This document shows positions 1 to 7,186 of a stretch of DNA of 64,000 nucleotides, one piece after another. The position numbers and the translations under genes were made by a program. The notes under the pieces are model-generated. The model saw nothing but the letters and a program-made list of their open reading frames with translations, ran no database searches and was not told where the DNA came from. Each line of letters opens with the position of its first letter. Position 1 is the first letter of the stretch. Origin of the DNA: VRUE01 sp963707965 (lineage in GTDB: Bacteria; Actinomycetota; Thermoleophilia; Solirubrobacterales; 70-9); contig CAVPRR010000007.1 in the NCBI GenBank assembly GCA_963707965.1, positions 124,001 to 188,000 on the forward strand. The letters are read 5' to 3'.

Positions 1-74
1 TTGCCGCCCTCGTGGAGCACCTGCGCGCCGACCTCGGCCGTGGTCGGATGGCCTGCGGCGACGACCCCCTTCAT
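1..74 (-). CDS. ggt: gamma-glutamyltranspeptidase, N-terminal start only
   Basis: Read on the minus strand, the first residues are MKGVVAAGHPTTAEVGAQ, followed by VLHEGGN. This is the conserved opening of the gamma-glutamyltranspeptidase (Ntn-hydrolase) family, where 'GVVAAGHPLTAEAG...LREGGNAVDA' is typical. The enzyme cleaves or transfers the gamma-glutamyl group of glutathione-like peptides. Only about 25 codons lie inside the window, so the catalytic threonine cannot be checked. The ATG at 72-74 is the natural start, although the frame stays open upstream into the 3' end of ftsZ and no good ribosome-binding site is visible. It lies 52 bp downstream of ftsZ on the same strand and may be co-transcribed. 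Confidence 0.75.
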   Translation of the reverse strand, partial: MKGVVAAGHPTTAEVGAQVLHEGG

Positions 75-126
75 CTGAGCGAAGGTTTGCAGCCGCCCGT
101 TCGCCGCTGCGACAAGGGACGGGCCG

Positions 127-1596
127 CTACCCGGGTAGGAACTCGGGCACGTCGAGGCTTCCCAGCTCGCCGGCCCTCCCCGCCCGAGACTTGCGATCCT
201 GGCCGGCGTCCTTGGTGCGGCGGATCGTCGGCTCTGCCGAGCGCCGCCGCGGCGCCTGACGACCGTCGAAGCGAGTCGCCACCACGGTCACCCAAACCTG
301 GTCGCTCAACGCCTCGTCGATGTTCGCGCCGAAGATGATGTTGGCATCGGGATGCGCCGCCTCGCCGACCAGCTTGGCCGCCTCGCTGACCTCGACCAGC
401 GAGAGGTCGGAGCCACCGGTGACGGACAGCAGGATCGCGCGCGCTCCCTCCATGGAGGTCTCCAGCAGCGGCGAGGAAATCGCTTTCTCGGCAGCCAGAA
501 GCGCCCGGCCGTCGCCGCTGCCCATGCCTATCCCGAGCAGGGCGCGGCCGGCCTCCGACATGATCGTCCGCACGTCGGCGAAGTCGAGGTTGATCACGGC
601 CGGCAGCGTCACCAGGTCCGAGATGCCCTGGACGCCCTGCCGCAGCACGTCGTCGGCGACCTGGAATGCCTCGACCATCGAGGTCTGCTGGTCCAGCACC
701 TCGAGAAGGCGGTCGTTGGGCACGACGATCAGCGTGTCGACCTCCGATGCAAGCTCCTCGATTCCCTTGTTCGCCTGGTTGCCGCGCCGCGACCCCTCGA
801 AGCTGAACGGCTTGGTGACGATCCCCACGGTCAGCGCCCCCACCTCGCGGGCGAGCCGGGCGACGACGGGGGCCGCCCCGGTGCCGGTGCCGCCACCCGC
901 ACCGGAGGCGATGAAGACCATGTCGGATCCCTTCAGCAGGCGCTTGATCTTGTCCTGCTGGTCAAAGGCGGAGCGGTGGCCGAGCTCCGGGTCGGCCCCG
1001 GCACCCAGCCCGCGCGTCTGTTCGTCGCCGATGTGGACGGTGACGTCTGCGACGCAGAGCTGCAGCGACTGAAGATCGGTGTTGACCGCCATGAACTCGA
1101 CCCCGGGCACGCGGGCCTCGACCATCCGGTTGATGGCGTTGACGCCGGCGCCGCCGACGCCGACCACCCGGATCACCGGCTGGTGTGGCTCACCGCTACC
1201 CGGCGGTTCGTACTCCGGTTCCTCGCGCCCGTAGCGCGGCGTGTCGAGCGCCGGCTCGCCGCGCGACTCGGGCGGCTCGGAGAAGACGCGCTTCAGCCGA
1301 TCCGGCGCCGACTCCTGCCGCGTCTCATCGGCAGCCGGGCTCCCCTGACCTGGGGCATCCGAGCCCGACGCGTCTCCGGTGGGTTGCGTGGACGGTTGGG
1401 CCTCAGGCGGGTGAGCCGGGGAGCCACCCCCGGCGTCGGGATCCGCCGGCCGAGCGTCCGGGCTGCCCTCGGCGGCACCGCTCGCGGGCAGCTGCTCTGA
1501 AGCCTCAGGCGGATCGGCAGGCGCGTCGTCGGAGGTGGAGCGGAAGAGGTCGGCGAGGGGACCCTCGCGCATGCTTGCGCGCTTACGACGAGCCAT
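127..1596 (-). CDS. ftsZ: cell division protein FtsZ with long N-terminal extension
   Basis: FtsZ is the tubulin-like GTPase that forms the cytokinetic ring. The GTPase core starts near residue 140 with VVGVGGAGVNAINRM. It carries the tubulin signature GGGTGTGAAP and the T7-loop region NLDFADVRTIM...AAEKAISSPLLE, so it looks able to polymerise. The C-terminus ends in DVPEFLPG, resembling the conserved tail that binds partner proteins. Residues 1 to about 138 are an acidic, proline/serine-rich, probably disordered extension; most FtsZ proteins have only about 10-30 residues there. The start is firm: AAGGAGG lies about 9 bases before the ATG, inside the end of parA. The gene overlaps parA by 14 bp, suggesting coupled translation. 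No other division-cluster genes adjoin it. Confidence 0.95.
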   Translation of the reverse strand: MARRKRASMREGPLADLFRSTSDDAPADPPEASEQLPASGAAEGSPDARPADPDAGGGSPAHPPEAQPSTQPTGDASGSDAPGQGSPAADETRQESAPDRLKRVFSEPPESRGEPALDTPRYGREEPEYEPPGSGEPHQPVIRVVGVGGAGVNAINRMVEARVPGVEFMAVNTDLQSLQLCVADVTVHIGDEQTRGLGAGADPELGHRSAFDQQDKIKRLLKGSDMVFIASGAGGGTGTGAAPVVARLAREVGALTVGIVTKPFSFEGSRRGNQANKGIEELASEVDTLIVVPNDRLLEVLDQQTSMVEAFQVADDVLRQGVQGISDLVTLPAVINLDFADVRTIMSEAGRALLGIGMGSGDGRALLAAEKAISSPLLETSMEGARAILLSVTGGSDLSLVEVSEAAKLVGEAAHPDANIIFGANIDEALSDQVWVTVVATRFDGRQAPRRRSAEPTIRRTKDAGQDRKSRAGRAGELGSLDVPEFLPG

Positions 1597-2749
1597 TCGC
1601 CAAGACCTCCTTAGCCAGCTCCCGGTAGTAGTTCGCGGCGTTGCTCTGTGGATCGTACTTGAGCACGCTGGACCCCTTTACGGGGGCCTCCGCAAACTTG
1701 ATCGCCTTTTTGATCCGGGACTTGAAGACGAGCTCGCCGAAGTTCTCCTCGAGAATTTCCACCGCCTCCTTCGCGTGGACGGTTCGCGAATCGAGCATGG
1801 TCGGCAGGATGCCCTCGATCTTGACGTCCGGGTTGAGGTTCTCCTGGATCATCTTCAGCGTGTTCTGCAGCTGAACCAGCCCGCGCATCGACAGATACTC
1901 GCACTGAACGGGGACGATGACCTTGCTTGCCGCGGTAAGCGCGTTGATCGTCAGCAATCCGAGGCTGGGGGGCGTGTCGATGCAGACGAAGTCGTAGTTG
2001 CCGGAGACCTCTTTCAGGGCCTTCTCGAGCGAGCGCTCGCGGCCGATCTTCGTGCTCATCGCAATCTCGGCACCCGCGAGGTCGATCGAGGCGACCGCGA
2101 TGTCTATCTCGCGGTGCTGAACCACCTCGCTGATCGGCATGTCGTTGACGAGCACGTCGTAGAGGCTCTTCTCGACCTTGTCCGGATCGACGCCCTGGCT
2201 CATCGTCAGGTTTCCCTGCGGGTCGAGGTCTATGCAGAGCACGCGATACCCCGACTCCTTGAAGGCCACGGCAAGGTTCAGCGTGGTGGTCGTCTTCGCG
2301 ACCCCTCCCTTCTGGTTGGCAAACGCGAACACCTCCGCATGCTTCACCGCCGCCTCCGGCTCGGTCTCCTCAACGGCAACCTCCTGCCGGCTGGGCGCAA
2401 TCAGATCCCTGGCCATCATCCGCGCCGGCTCCTCGGGGGCATCCGCGCGCGACCCCTCGGCGTCGGCCTGGACGGCCGGTCCCGAGCCGTTGCTCGCACG
2501 CGGCTCCTCGCTTGCACGCGGCTCCTCGGCGGGCGGCGTCGCGGGTGGATTCTCCGGCGAGTGGCCCGAGCCCGCGGTGCTCGAGTTGTCCGAGCCCGCG
2601 GTGCTCGAGTGGTCCGGGCTCACGGTGGGATCGCCCTCCGGCTGGCGCTCCGGAACGACTTCCTCCATCCGCTTCAGCTCCTCGACAATCGGGTGCGCTT
2701 CTTCGGCAGTTGCGGGTCTGGACTTGGTTTTGCGGCTGAGGAATCCCAT
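1583..2749 (-). CDS. parA: ParA/Soj-family partitioning ATPase with acidic N-terminal extension
   Basis: This is a ParA-type ATPase that binds DNA non-specifically and positions chromosomes or other cargo through ATP-driven dimerisation. The deviant Walker A motif KGGVAKTTT is at about residues 147-155. Walker A' (LCIDLDPQGNLT) and Walker B (FVCIDTPPSLGLLT) follow. Residues 1 to about 137 are a low-complexity acidic region with internal repeats: a 24-bp unit occurs twice at 2568-2615, giving 'SSTAGS'-like repeats. ParA proteins normally start almost at the Walker motif, so the extension is unusual. No ParB gene or parS-like site was recognised nearby. The ATG is adjacent to the upstream divergent gene and has no clear ribosome-binding site, so a leaderless message is possible. 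Confidence 0.92.
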   Translation of the reverse strand: MGFLSRKTKSRPATAEEAHPIVEELKRMEEVVPERQPEGDPTVSPDHSSTAGSDNSSTAGSGHSPENPPATPPAEEPRASEEPRASNGSGPAVQADAEGSRADAPEEPARMMARDLIAPSRQEVAVEETEPEAAVKHAEVFAFANQKGGVAKTTTTLNLAVAFKESGYRVLCIDLDPQGNLTMSQGVDPDKVEKSLYDVLVNDMPISEVVQHREIDIAVASIDLAGAEIAMSTKIGRERSLEKALKEVSGNYDFVCIDTPPSLGLLTINALTAASKVIVPVQCEYLSMRGLVQLQNTLKMIQENLNPDVKIEGILPTMLDSRTVHAKEAVEILEENFGELVFKSRIKKAIKFAEAPVKGSSVLKYDPQSNAANYYRELAKEVLANGSS

Positions 2750-2814
2750 TGCGCGGGTATTCGCATGACCGCCCGCTTTTCCTGCCGCGCGCGAAAATTG
2801 CTAGGAATTGCCCG

Positions 2815-3735
2815 ATTCCGGATTTCCTGAACAAGCGGTTGGTCTTCGTGACCGGCAAGGGAGGAGTCGGCAAGACCACCGTCGCGGTCGCGCTGGGGCT
2901 GCGCGCTGCCTCTGAGGGCAAGCGGACGATCGTCTGCGAGGTCTCCTCGCAGGAGAACGCCTCGCGGATCTTCGATCACACCCAGGTTGGCTTCCACGAG
3001 GTCGAGATGGCCGAGAACCTCTGGACGATCTCGATCGACCCCGACGAGTCGATGCGCGAGTACGTGCTGCTCCAGCTGAAGGTCCGCGCGATGCGCGACC
3101 TGCTCTTCCGCAGCCGCATCTTCAACTACCTGGCCGCCGCCACCCCCGGCCTCAAGGAGCTGGTCACGATCGGAAAGATCTGGGAGCTGGCCCAGCTCGA
3201 CCGTAAGGTGAAGCGTGGACGAAAGTACGACCTGGTGATCGTCGACGCCCCCGCGACCGGGCACGGCATCGGCTTCCTCCAGACCCCTCGCACCTTCGCT
3301 TCGATCGCCCGGGTTGGCCCGATCCACGGCCAGGCGCAGACGCTGGACCGGTTCATCACCGACCATGACCACACCGGGACGGTGATCGTCGCGCTGCCGG
3401 AAGAGATGCCGGTCAACGAGTCGGCCGCGCTGGAGCGAGACCTCCGCTCCGAGGTCGGCGTCTCCGTCGATCGCGTCTACATGAACGGCCTCTACCCGGA
3501 GCGTTTCTCCAAGGAGGAGGCCGAGCGCCTGGCCGAGCTCGCCGGCGCCGAGAACGGCCTTGCAAGGGCCGCGGCGCGGGCGGCGCTCTCCGAGCACAGC
3601 CGCGCCCGCTCCCAGCGCGCCCAGCTCTCCCGCCTGCGCCGCCGCGTCGAGGCCCCGGTAAAGACACTGCCCTTCCTCTTCGAGCCGGACCTCGGGGTCG
3701 AGGCGGCGCGCCAGCTCGCCAGGAGGCTGCACTGA
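2815..3735 (+). CDS. Get3/ArsA-like ATPase, BagA type (first of pair)
   Basis: This is a P-loop ATPase of the ArsA/Get3 family, opening with RLVFVTGKGGVGKTTVA (Walker A) and carrying LVIVDAPATGHG as Walker B. About 306 residues are coded. Actinobacteria typically encode two such proteins side by side; the Mycobacterium tuberculosis pair Rv3679/Rv3680 is called BagA/BagB. The start is unusual. No ATG or GTG lies upstream of the Walker motif in this frame apart from the GTG inside it. Candidates are ATT at 2815 (with AGGA at 2803-2806, 8 bases upstream), CTG at 2827, TTG at 2839, or a distant TTG at 2749 that would overlap the parA start. I chose ATT from spacing and family length. The stop overlaps the next start (ATGA), so the two genes are an operon. 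Confidence 0.85.
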   Translation: MPDFLNKRLVFVTGKGGVGKTTVAVALGLRAASEGKRTIVCEVSSQENASRIFDHTQVGFHEVEMAENLWTISIDPDESMREYVLLQLKVRAMRDLLFRSRIFNYLAAATPGLKELVTIGKIWELAQLDRKVKRGRKYDLVIVDAPATGHGIGFLQTPRTFASIARVGPIHGQAQTLDRFITDHDHTGTVIVALPEEMPVNESAALERDLRSEVGVSVDRVYMNGLYPERFSKEEAERLAELAGAENGLARAAARAALSEHSRARSQRAQLSRLRRRVEAPVKTLPFLFEPDLGVEAARQLARRLH

Positions 3736-4886
3736 TGTCGTCCGTCGGCGAGATCCTCGACGGCAAGGGCATCTGCATCTGCGCCGGCTCGGGCGGGGTT
3801 GGCAAGACCACCACCTCCGCGGCGATCGCCGCGGGGATGGCGGCGCGCGGCCTCAGGGTGTGCGTGCTGACGATCGACCCGGCAAAGCGGCTCGCCGACT
3901 CGCTCGGCCTGCGCGACCTGGACAACGAGGCGAGGCGGGTCGACCCAGAGCTGTTCGAGCGCCACGGCATCGAGATGAAGGGGGAGCTCTGGGCGATGAT
4001 GCTCGACGCCAAGGCGACCTTTGACGAGCTGGTCGCCCGCCAGGCGCCCGACGAGGAGTCGCGCGACCGGGTCCTTGGCAATCGCATCTACCAGCAGATC
4101 TCCAACGCGCTGGCCGGCTCGCAGGAGTACATGGCGATGGAGAAGCTCTTCGAGCTCCACACCGAAGGCCGCTTCGACCTGCTCGTCCTCGATACGCCGC
4201 CGACGCGCAACGCGCTCGATTTCCTCGACGCCCCCCGCCGCCTGACCCAGTTCATCGAAGGCCGCTCGCTGCGCGTCTTCATGAGGCCGACGGGGCTGGC
4301 GGCGCGAGTCGCAGGTCGCGGCGCCTCGGTCGCCCTATCGGTCTTCAAGCGAATCGTCGGCTTTGACCTGCTCGCTGACCTGGCCGACTTCTTCAACGCC
4401 TTCAGCGGCATGGTGGACGGCTTCCAGGCTCGCGCCAAGCGCGTCAACAGCCTGCTTGCGGACCGTCGCACCTGCTTCCTCGTCGTCTGCGGGCCGCAGG
4501 GCGAGCCCATCGACGAGGCCGTCTACTTCCACCGCAAGCTGGTCGAGGCGAAGCTGCCATTCGGCGGGGTCATCGTCAACAAGGTCCACTACCCGGCCGA
4601 GCGGCTGCGCGGCGACGGCGGCGACCTGAAGGCGGCACTGGCCGCGAAGCTGGGCGAGGACGATCTGGCAGACCGCGTCGCCGATAACTTCGCCGACTAC
4701 CAGGCGCTGGCGGAACGCGACGCCCGCAACATCGAGCATCTCGCTGCCGAGCTGCGAACCAAGAGTGTCATCCGGGTCCCCTACCTCGACGAGGACGTCC
4801 ATGACCTGGGCGGCCTCGCCGAGATCAACCGCTACCTGTTCGCAAGCGGCAAGGAGCGCATCGAGCTCGCCGCCGGCCGCGCCTAA
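3735..4886 (+). CDS. Get3/ArsA-like ATPase, BagB type (second of pair)
   Basis: This is the partner of the preceding ATPase, 383 residues long. It has Walker A (CAGSGGVGKTTTSAAIAAG, about residues 17-35), a switch-like region LTIDPAKRLADSLG, and Walker B LLVLDTPPTRNALDF. Known Get3 and ArsA proteins act on tail-anchored membrane proteins or metalloids. The actinobacterial pair probably forms a heterodimer, but its cargo is not established. The ATG at 3735 overlaps the previous stop by one base. The last roughly 120 bp recur as a diverged fragment at 6491-6610, which marks a local duplication. Downstream, only the first bases of the original intergenic hairpin (GAGCCGACGGGA) remain before unrelated sequence begins. 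Confidence 0.9.
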   Translation: MSSVGEILDGKGICICAGSGGVGKTTTSAAIAAGMAARGLRVCVLTIDPAKRLADSLGLRDLDNEARRVDPELFERHGIEMKGELWAMMLDAKATFDELVARQAPDEESRDRVLGNRIYQQISNALAGSQEYMAMEKLFELHTEGRFDLLVLDTPPTRNALDFLDAPRRLTQFIEGRSLRVFMRPTGLAARVAGRGASVALSVFKRIVGFDLLADLADFFNAFSGMVDGFQARAKRVNSLLADRRTCFLVVCGPQGEPIDEAVYFHRKLVEAKLPFGGVIVNKVHYPAERLRGDGGDLKAALAAKLGEDDLADRVADNFADYQALAERDARNIEHLAAELRTKSVIRVPYLDEDVHDLGGLAEINRYLFASGKERIELAAGRA

Positions 4887-4908
4887 CTGAGCCGACGGGA
4901 GAGCTCGA

Positions 4909-6201
4909 TCAGACCGCGATAAGCGAAGCGGGAACAACCGCGATGCCATCGGCCCGTCTGTAGGCCTCGGGTCCAGTGGTGATGACCACCGCGTCAAGGA
5001 GGTCATCGCCGACTCGCTCGGCGAGCCACTTGAGGTGGCGTAACTCGGCGCCATCGACATTCCGGGCGAGCTTGACCTCTATGGCCACGATGCGTCCATC
5101 GCCTCGCTCGACAATCAGGTCAACCTCATGGTCTCCCTGGCTGGTGCGCAAGTGCGAAACCTGGGCCTCGGATGCCTGCGCATAAACCCTGATCGAGAGG
5201 GTCACGAGTGACTCGAACAGCGCCCCAAGCAAAGTTCCGTCTCGGGGAATGTCAGGGCCGATGCTCTCACCGCTTAAGAGCGCTGCAGCGTTTACCCCGA
5301 GCAACCGGGCGGCAAAGGCAGGGTCGGCGAGCTGGTGCTTGGGAGGCAAGGCAAGCCGACGGATGTGATTCCTCGTTGGTGTCCAGGCTTGAACTGGATC
5401 AAGGATCCACAGGCGCTCGAGAACGTCTCGGTGAGGCTGGACCGTCGTCTTGGCTGGCTTTTCCCCTTGACCGCCGGTTGCCGCGTTTCTGATCGCTTCG
5501 AACGAAGCGGTCGTTGACGAGGCGGCGGCGTAGGCGGCCATCCAACGGCGCAGCGCCACGGGGTTGCGAATAGCGTGCCCCAGCTCCGGAAAGTCTCGGT
5601 CGACAATGCGGGACAGGTAACTGTCGAGTTGAGCGCGTAGAGCACGGCCAGAGAGTCCGCGCAGCCCGGGCAGGCCGGACTGAAGGATCTCATCGACGTA
5701 GTCCTCGAGCTTCCAGTCGGTCCGCCCGCCGATTGCCGGGCGCTCACCGGTCAGAATTTGCCGCAGGCTGACCGTCGGCGCCTCCTGGCTGCGCTCGCTC
5801 AAAGCCATCGGGCGCATCCGAATGCTGACAATGCGAGCTGCGCCGGAATGCGTGTCAAGCCCCTCGGGCGAAGCCGACCCGGCAAGCAAGAACTGCCCGG
5901 GGCTCGCTCCGACATCAACCTGGCGCCGAACGAGATCCCAAGACTCGGGGACGTACTGCCACTCGTCAATCAATACCGGCGGCGGCGCATCGAGCAAGCG
6001 AGAAGGGTCAGCAACGGCGACGCTTCTTTGCGCCGGGTCATCTAGCGCATGGATCGTGGTCGCACGACGAGATGCGGTTGCCGTCTTGCCAACCCCCTTT
6101 GGACCCTCGATCGCGATCGCGGCGAGCGAGGCCATGAGCTCGCTGAGCTCATCGTCAACGACACGCGAGCGATATTCCCCCAGTGGGACCACCTGGTGCA
6201 T
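4909..6201 (-). CDS. AAA ATPase with DUF4143 C-terminal domain
   Basis: A 430-residue protein of the AAA_14/DUF4143 family. The P-loop is IEGPKGVGKTATA near residue 32, and LIDEWQYVPESWDLVRRQVD is the Walker B and following motif. The C-terminal domain contains EVDLIVERGDGRIVAIEVKLA, the D...ExK arrangement of a PD-(D/E)XK-like nuclease fold. Family members are widespread and mobile; some are linked to defence or stress, but no function is established. Base composition is somewhat less GC-rich than in the neighbours, especially at the 5' end (6180-6260), which fits transfer. The gene sits exactly between bagB and a remnant block that duplicates bagB and gene X, so it appears to have inserted into, or been left inside, a tandem duplication. 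Confidence 0.85.
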   Translation of the reverse strand: MHQVVPLGEYRSRVVDDELSELMASLAAIAIEGPKGVGKTATASRRATTIHALDDPAQRSVAVADPSRLLDAPPPVLIDEWQYVPESWDLVRRQVDVGASPGQFLLAGSASPEGLDTHSGAARIVSIRMRPMALSERSQEAPTVSLRQILTGERPAIGGRTDWKLEDYVDEILQSGLPGLRGLSGRALRAQLDSYLSRIVDRDFPELGHAIRNPVALRRWMAAYAAASSTTASFEAIRNAATGGQGEKPAKTTVQPHRDVLERLWILDPVQAWTPTRNHIRRLALPPKHQLADPAFAARLLGVNAAALLSGESIGPDIPRDGTLLGALFESLVTLSIRVYAQASEAQVSHLRTSQGDHEVDLIVERGDGRIVAIEVKLARNVDGAELRHLKWLAERVGDDLLDAVVITTGPEAYRRADGIAVVPASLIAV

Positions 6202-6320
6202 TGCATTAGACTACCAAAATGACGGGCACTACACTACTAGTTTGACGCCCCTTAAGCTTCCGGTGCCGTTGTCCTGGCTTCTGTCCTCTTAGCTGGCCAA
6301 GGAGCCGCGACGAACGCGCC

Positions 6321-6500
6321 TCAGCCGGCGCGGCGGTTGTAATGGTCGTACTTGAGCTCGGGGACCGGGAAGAGGCGAAGGAGGCGGGGGTGCGACCCGC
6401 TCGCGGTGAGCGATGTCGTCCTCGATCGCCGGGAAGTCCAGCGTGCTCTCGTCGGCCTCGAGTGAGACCTCGTCGAGCCAGTCGGTGGCGGTGATCCGCG
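6321..6500 (-). pseudogene. remnant of the 3' end of gene X
   Basis: Minus-strand translation gives RITATDWLDEVSLEADEST, matching RITATNWLEEVEVEVEAGT near the end of the protein encoded at 7187-8857. After a frameshift near 6395 it reads RLLRLFPVPELKYDHYNRRAG and stops, matching the other protein's end (HLFPVP...LEYDHYRHHAG). The fragment has no start of its own and ends abruptly at 6491-6500, where it is fused to a bagB fragment on the opposite strand. It is a decaying copy of about the last 60 codons of gene X. Confidence 0.8.
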
Positions 6501-6610
6501 TCCCCTGCCTCGACGAGGACATCCACGACCTGGGCGGCCTGGCGGAGTTCAACCGCTACCTGTTCGCGAGCGGCGAGGAGGGCATCGAGCTCGCCGCCGG
6601 CCGCGCCTAA
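6491..6610 (+). pseudogene. remnant of the 3' end of bagB
   Basis: Plus-strand translation gives VIRVPCLDEDIHDLGGLAEF, then NRYLFASGEEGIELAAGRA and stop. It differs from the last 40 codons of bagB (4770-4886) at only a few residues (Y to C, V to I, I to F, K to E, R to G). The upstream part of the gene is absent. The fragment joins the gene X remnant at a shared GTGATCCGCG, consistent with a recombination junction at microhomology. Confidence 0.85.
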
Positions 6611-6613
6611 CCG

Positions 6614-6650
6614 CGCCGACGGGACTGAGATGCACCTATATGGTGCGAAA
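6614..6650. repeat. 37-bp direct repeat, copy 1
   Basis: A 37-bp sequence beginning CGCCGACGGGACTGAGATGC is identical at 6614-6650 and 7130-7166, 516 bp apart. It contains an inner inverted repeat GCACC-TATAT-GGTGC. At bagB (4890-4901) only the first GCCGACGGGA of this sequence survives. The repeat appears to be the left half of an intergenic terminator between bagB and gene X that was copied by tandem duplication. Confidence 0.9.
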
Positions 6651-6751
6651 ACGGGCTCTCCTCTCGAGTTGGGGGTGAATCGCCCGGGCGTCGCATCGAC
6701 GCACCCGCTGGAATGCCCGTCCCCACCGGGGTAATTGGCGGCACTGGGGCC

Positions 6752-6804
6752 GCGCCTCCCGCGCTGCCCCCACACCTGCAGGTAGGGGGCAGTGCGGGAG
6801 GCGC
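6752..6804. repeat. 20-bp-arm inverted repeat
   Basis: Arms at 6752-6771 and 6785-6804 (GCGCCTCCCGCGCTGCCCCC and its complement) pair with a single mismatch around a 13-base spacer. The spacer itself contains the palindrome ACCTGCAGGT. There is no T-tract on either side, so this is not a classical terminator. Confidence 0.9.
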
Positions 6805-6848
6805 CCCCACGGGGTTCGGACAGCGCCAGGCCCGGTGCCCGCGGAGTG

Positions 6849-6896
6849 GCGCTGCTCACTTTGACCCCAGCGGGGTGGGGTCAAAGTGAGCAGCGC
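6849..6896. repeat. perfect 20-bp-arm inverted repeat
   Basis: The left arm GCGCTGCTCACTTTGACCCC (6849-6868) is perfectly complementary to the right arm at 6877-6896, with the 8-base spacer AGCGGGGT. An RNA or cruciform stem of this length is far beyond chance. No gene starts or ends immediately beside it. Confidence 0.95.
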
Positions 6897-7129
6897 TGGC
6901 GGGCGGGGCGGTCCGCGGCGGCGCTTCGGGCCTTTCCCCGCTGGAAGCCTGGAGAAGGCCGGGAGCGCTGCGCGGCAGGTCCTCGCGGGCCGTTCCGGAT
7001 GCGCAGCGCCGCTCGGCGCAGCGCATCGCGCGATTTCCGCCTCTCATGCGGAAGCGAGGCGATTCAGGCCGCGCTTTTCACCCCCAAGTCGGAACGAGGA
7101 CCGAGAAATGGGCCCGTCGAGCGATACTC

Positions 7130-7180
7130 CGCCGACGGGACTGAGATGCACCTATATGGTGCGAAATAGGCCCGTCGGCG
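7130..7180. terminator. bidirectional hairpin after gene X, containing repeat copy 2
   Basis: Outer arms CGCCGACGGG (7130-7139) and CCCGTCGGCG (7171-7180) pair perfectly across 31 bases that include the inner hairpin GCACC-TATAT-GGTGC. It lies just 7 bp beyond the stop of gene X (minus strand). It is placed where a shared terminator between the convergent bagB and gene X would be expected. There is no strong T-run, so its role is inferred. Confidence 0.65.
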
Positions 7181-7186
7181 CGGGGA

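Larger units (their letters stand above)
6611..7186. other. gene-free interval rich in hairpins
   Basis: No convincing gene lies in these 576 bp. The interval holds two copies of a 37-bp repeat at its ends, two very long hairpins (6752-6804 and 6849-6896), and further GC-rich inverted repeats around 6985-7060. It is bounded by the bagB remnant on the left and the stop of gene X on the right. Open frames across it run through the palindromes on both strands and look incidental. Confidence 0.7.

Noticed and set aside
352..1500. 382-codon plus-strand frame over ftsZ
   Set aside because: Shadow of ftsZ in a GC-rich genome; no recognisable motif.
4890..6290. Integrative element with att sites formed by the bagB 3' duplication
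   Set aside because: The two bagB ends are diverged and no integrase is present. The adjoining gene X remnant fits a plain tandem duplication better than site-specific integration.
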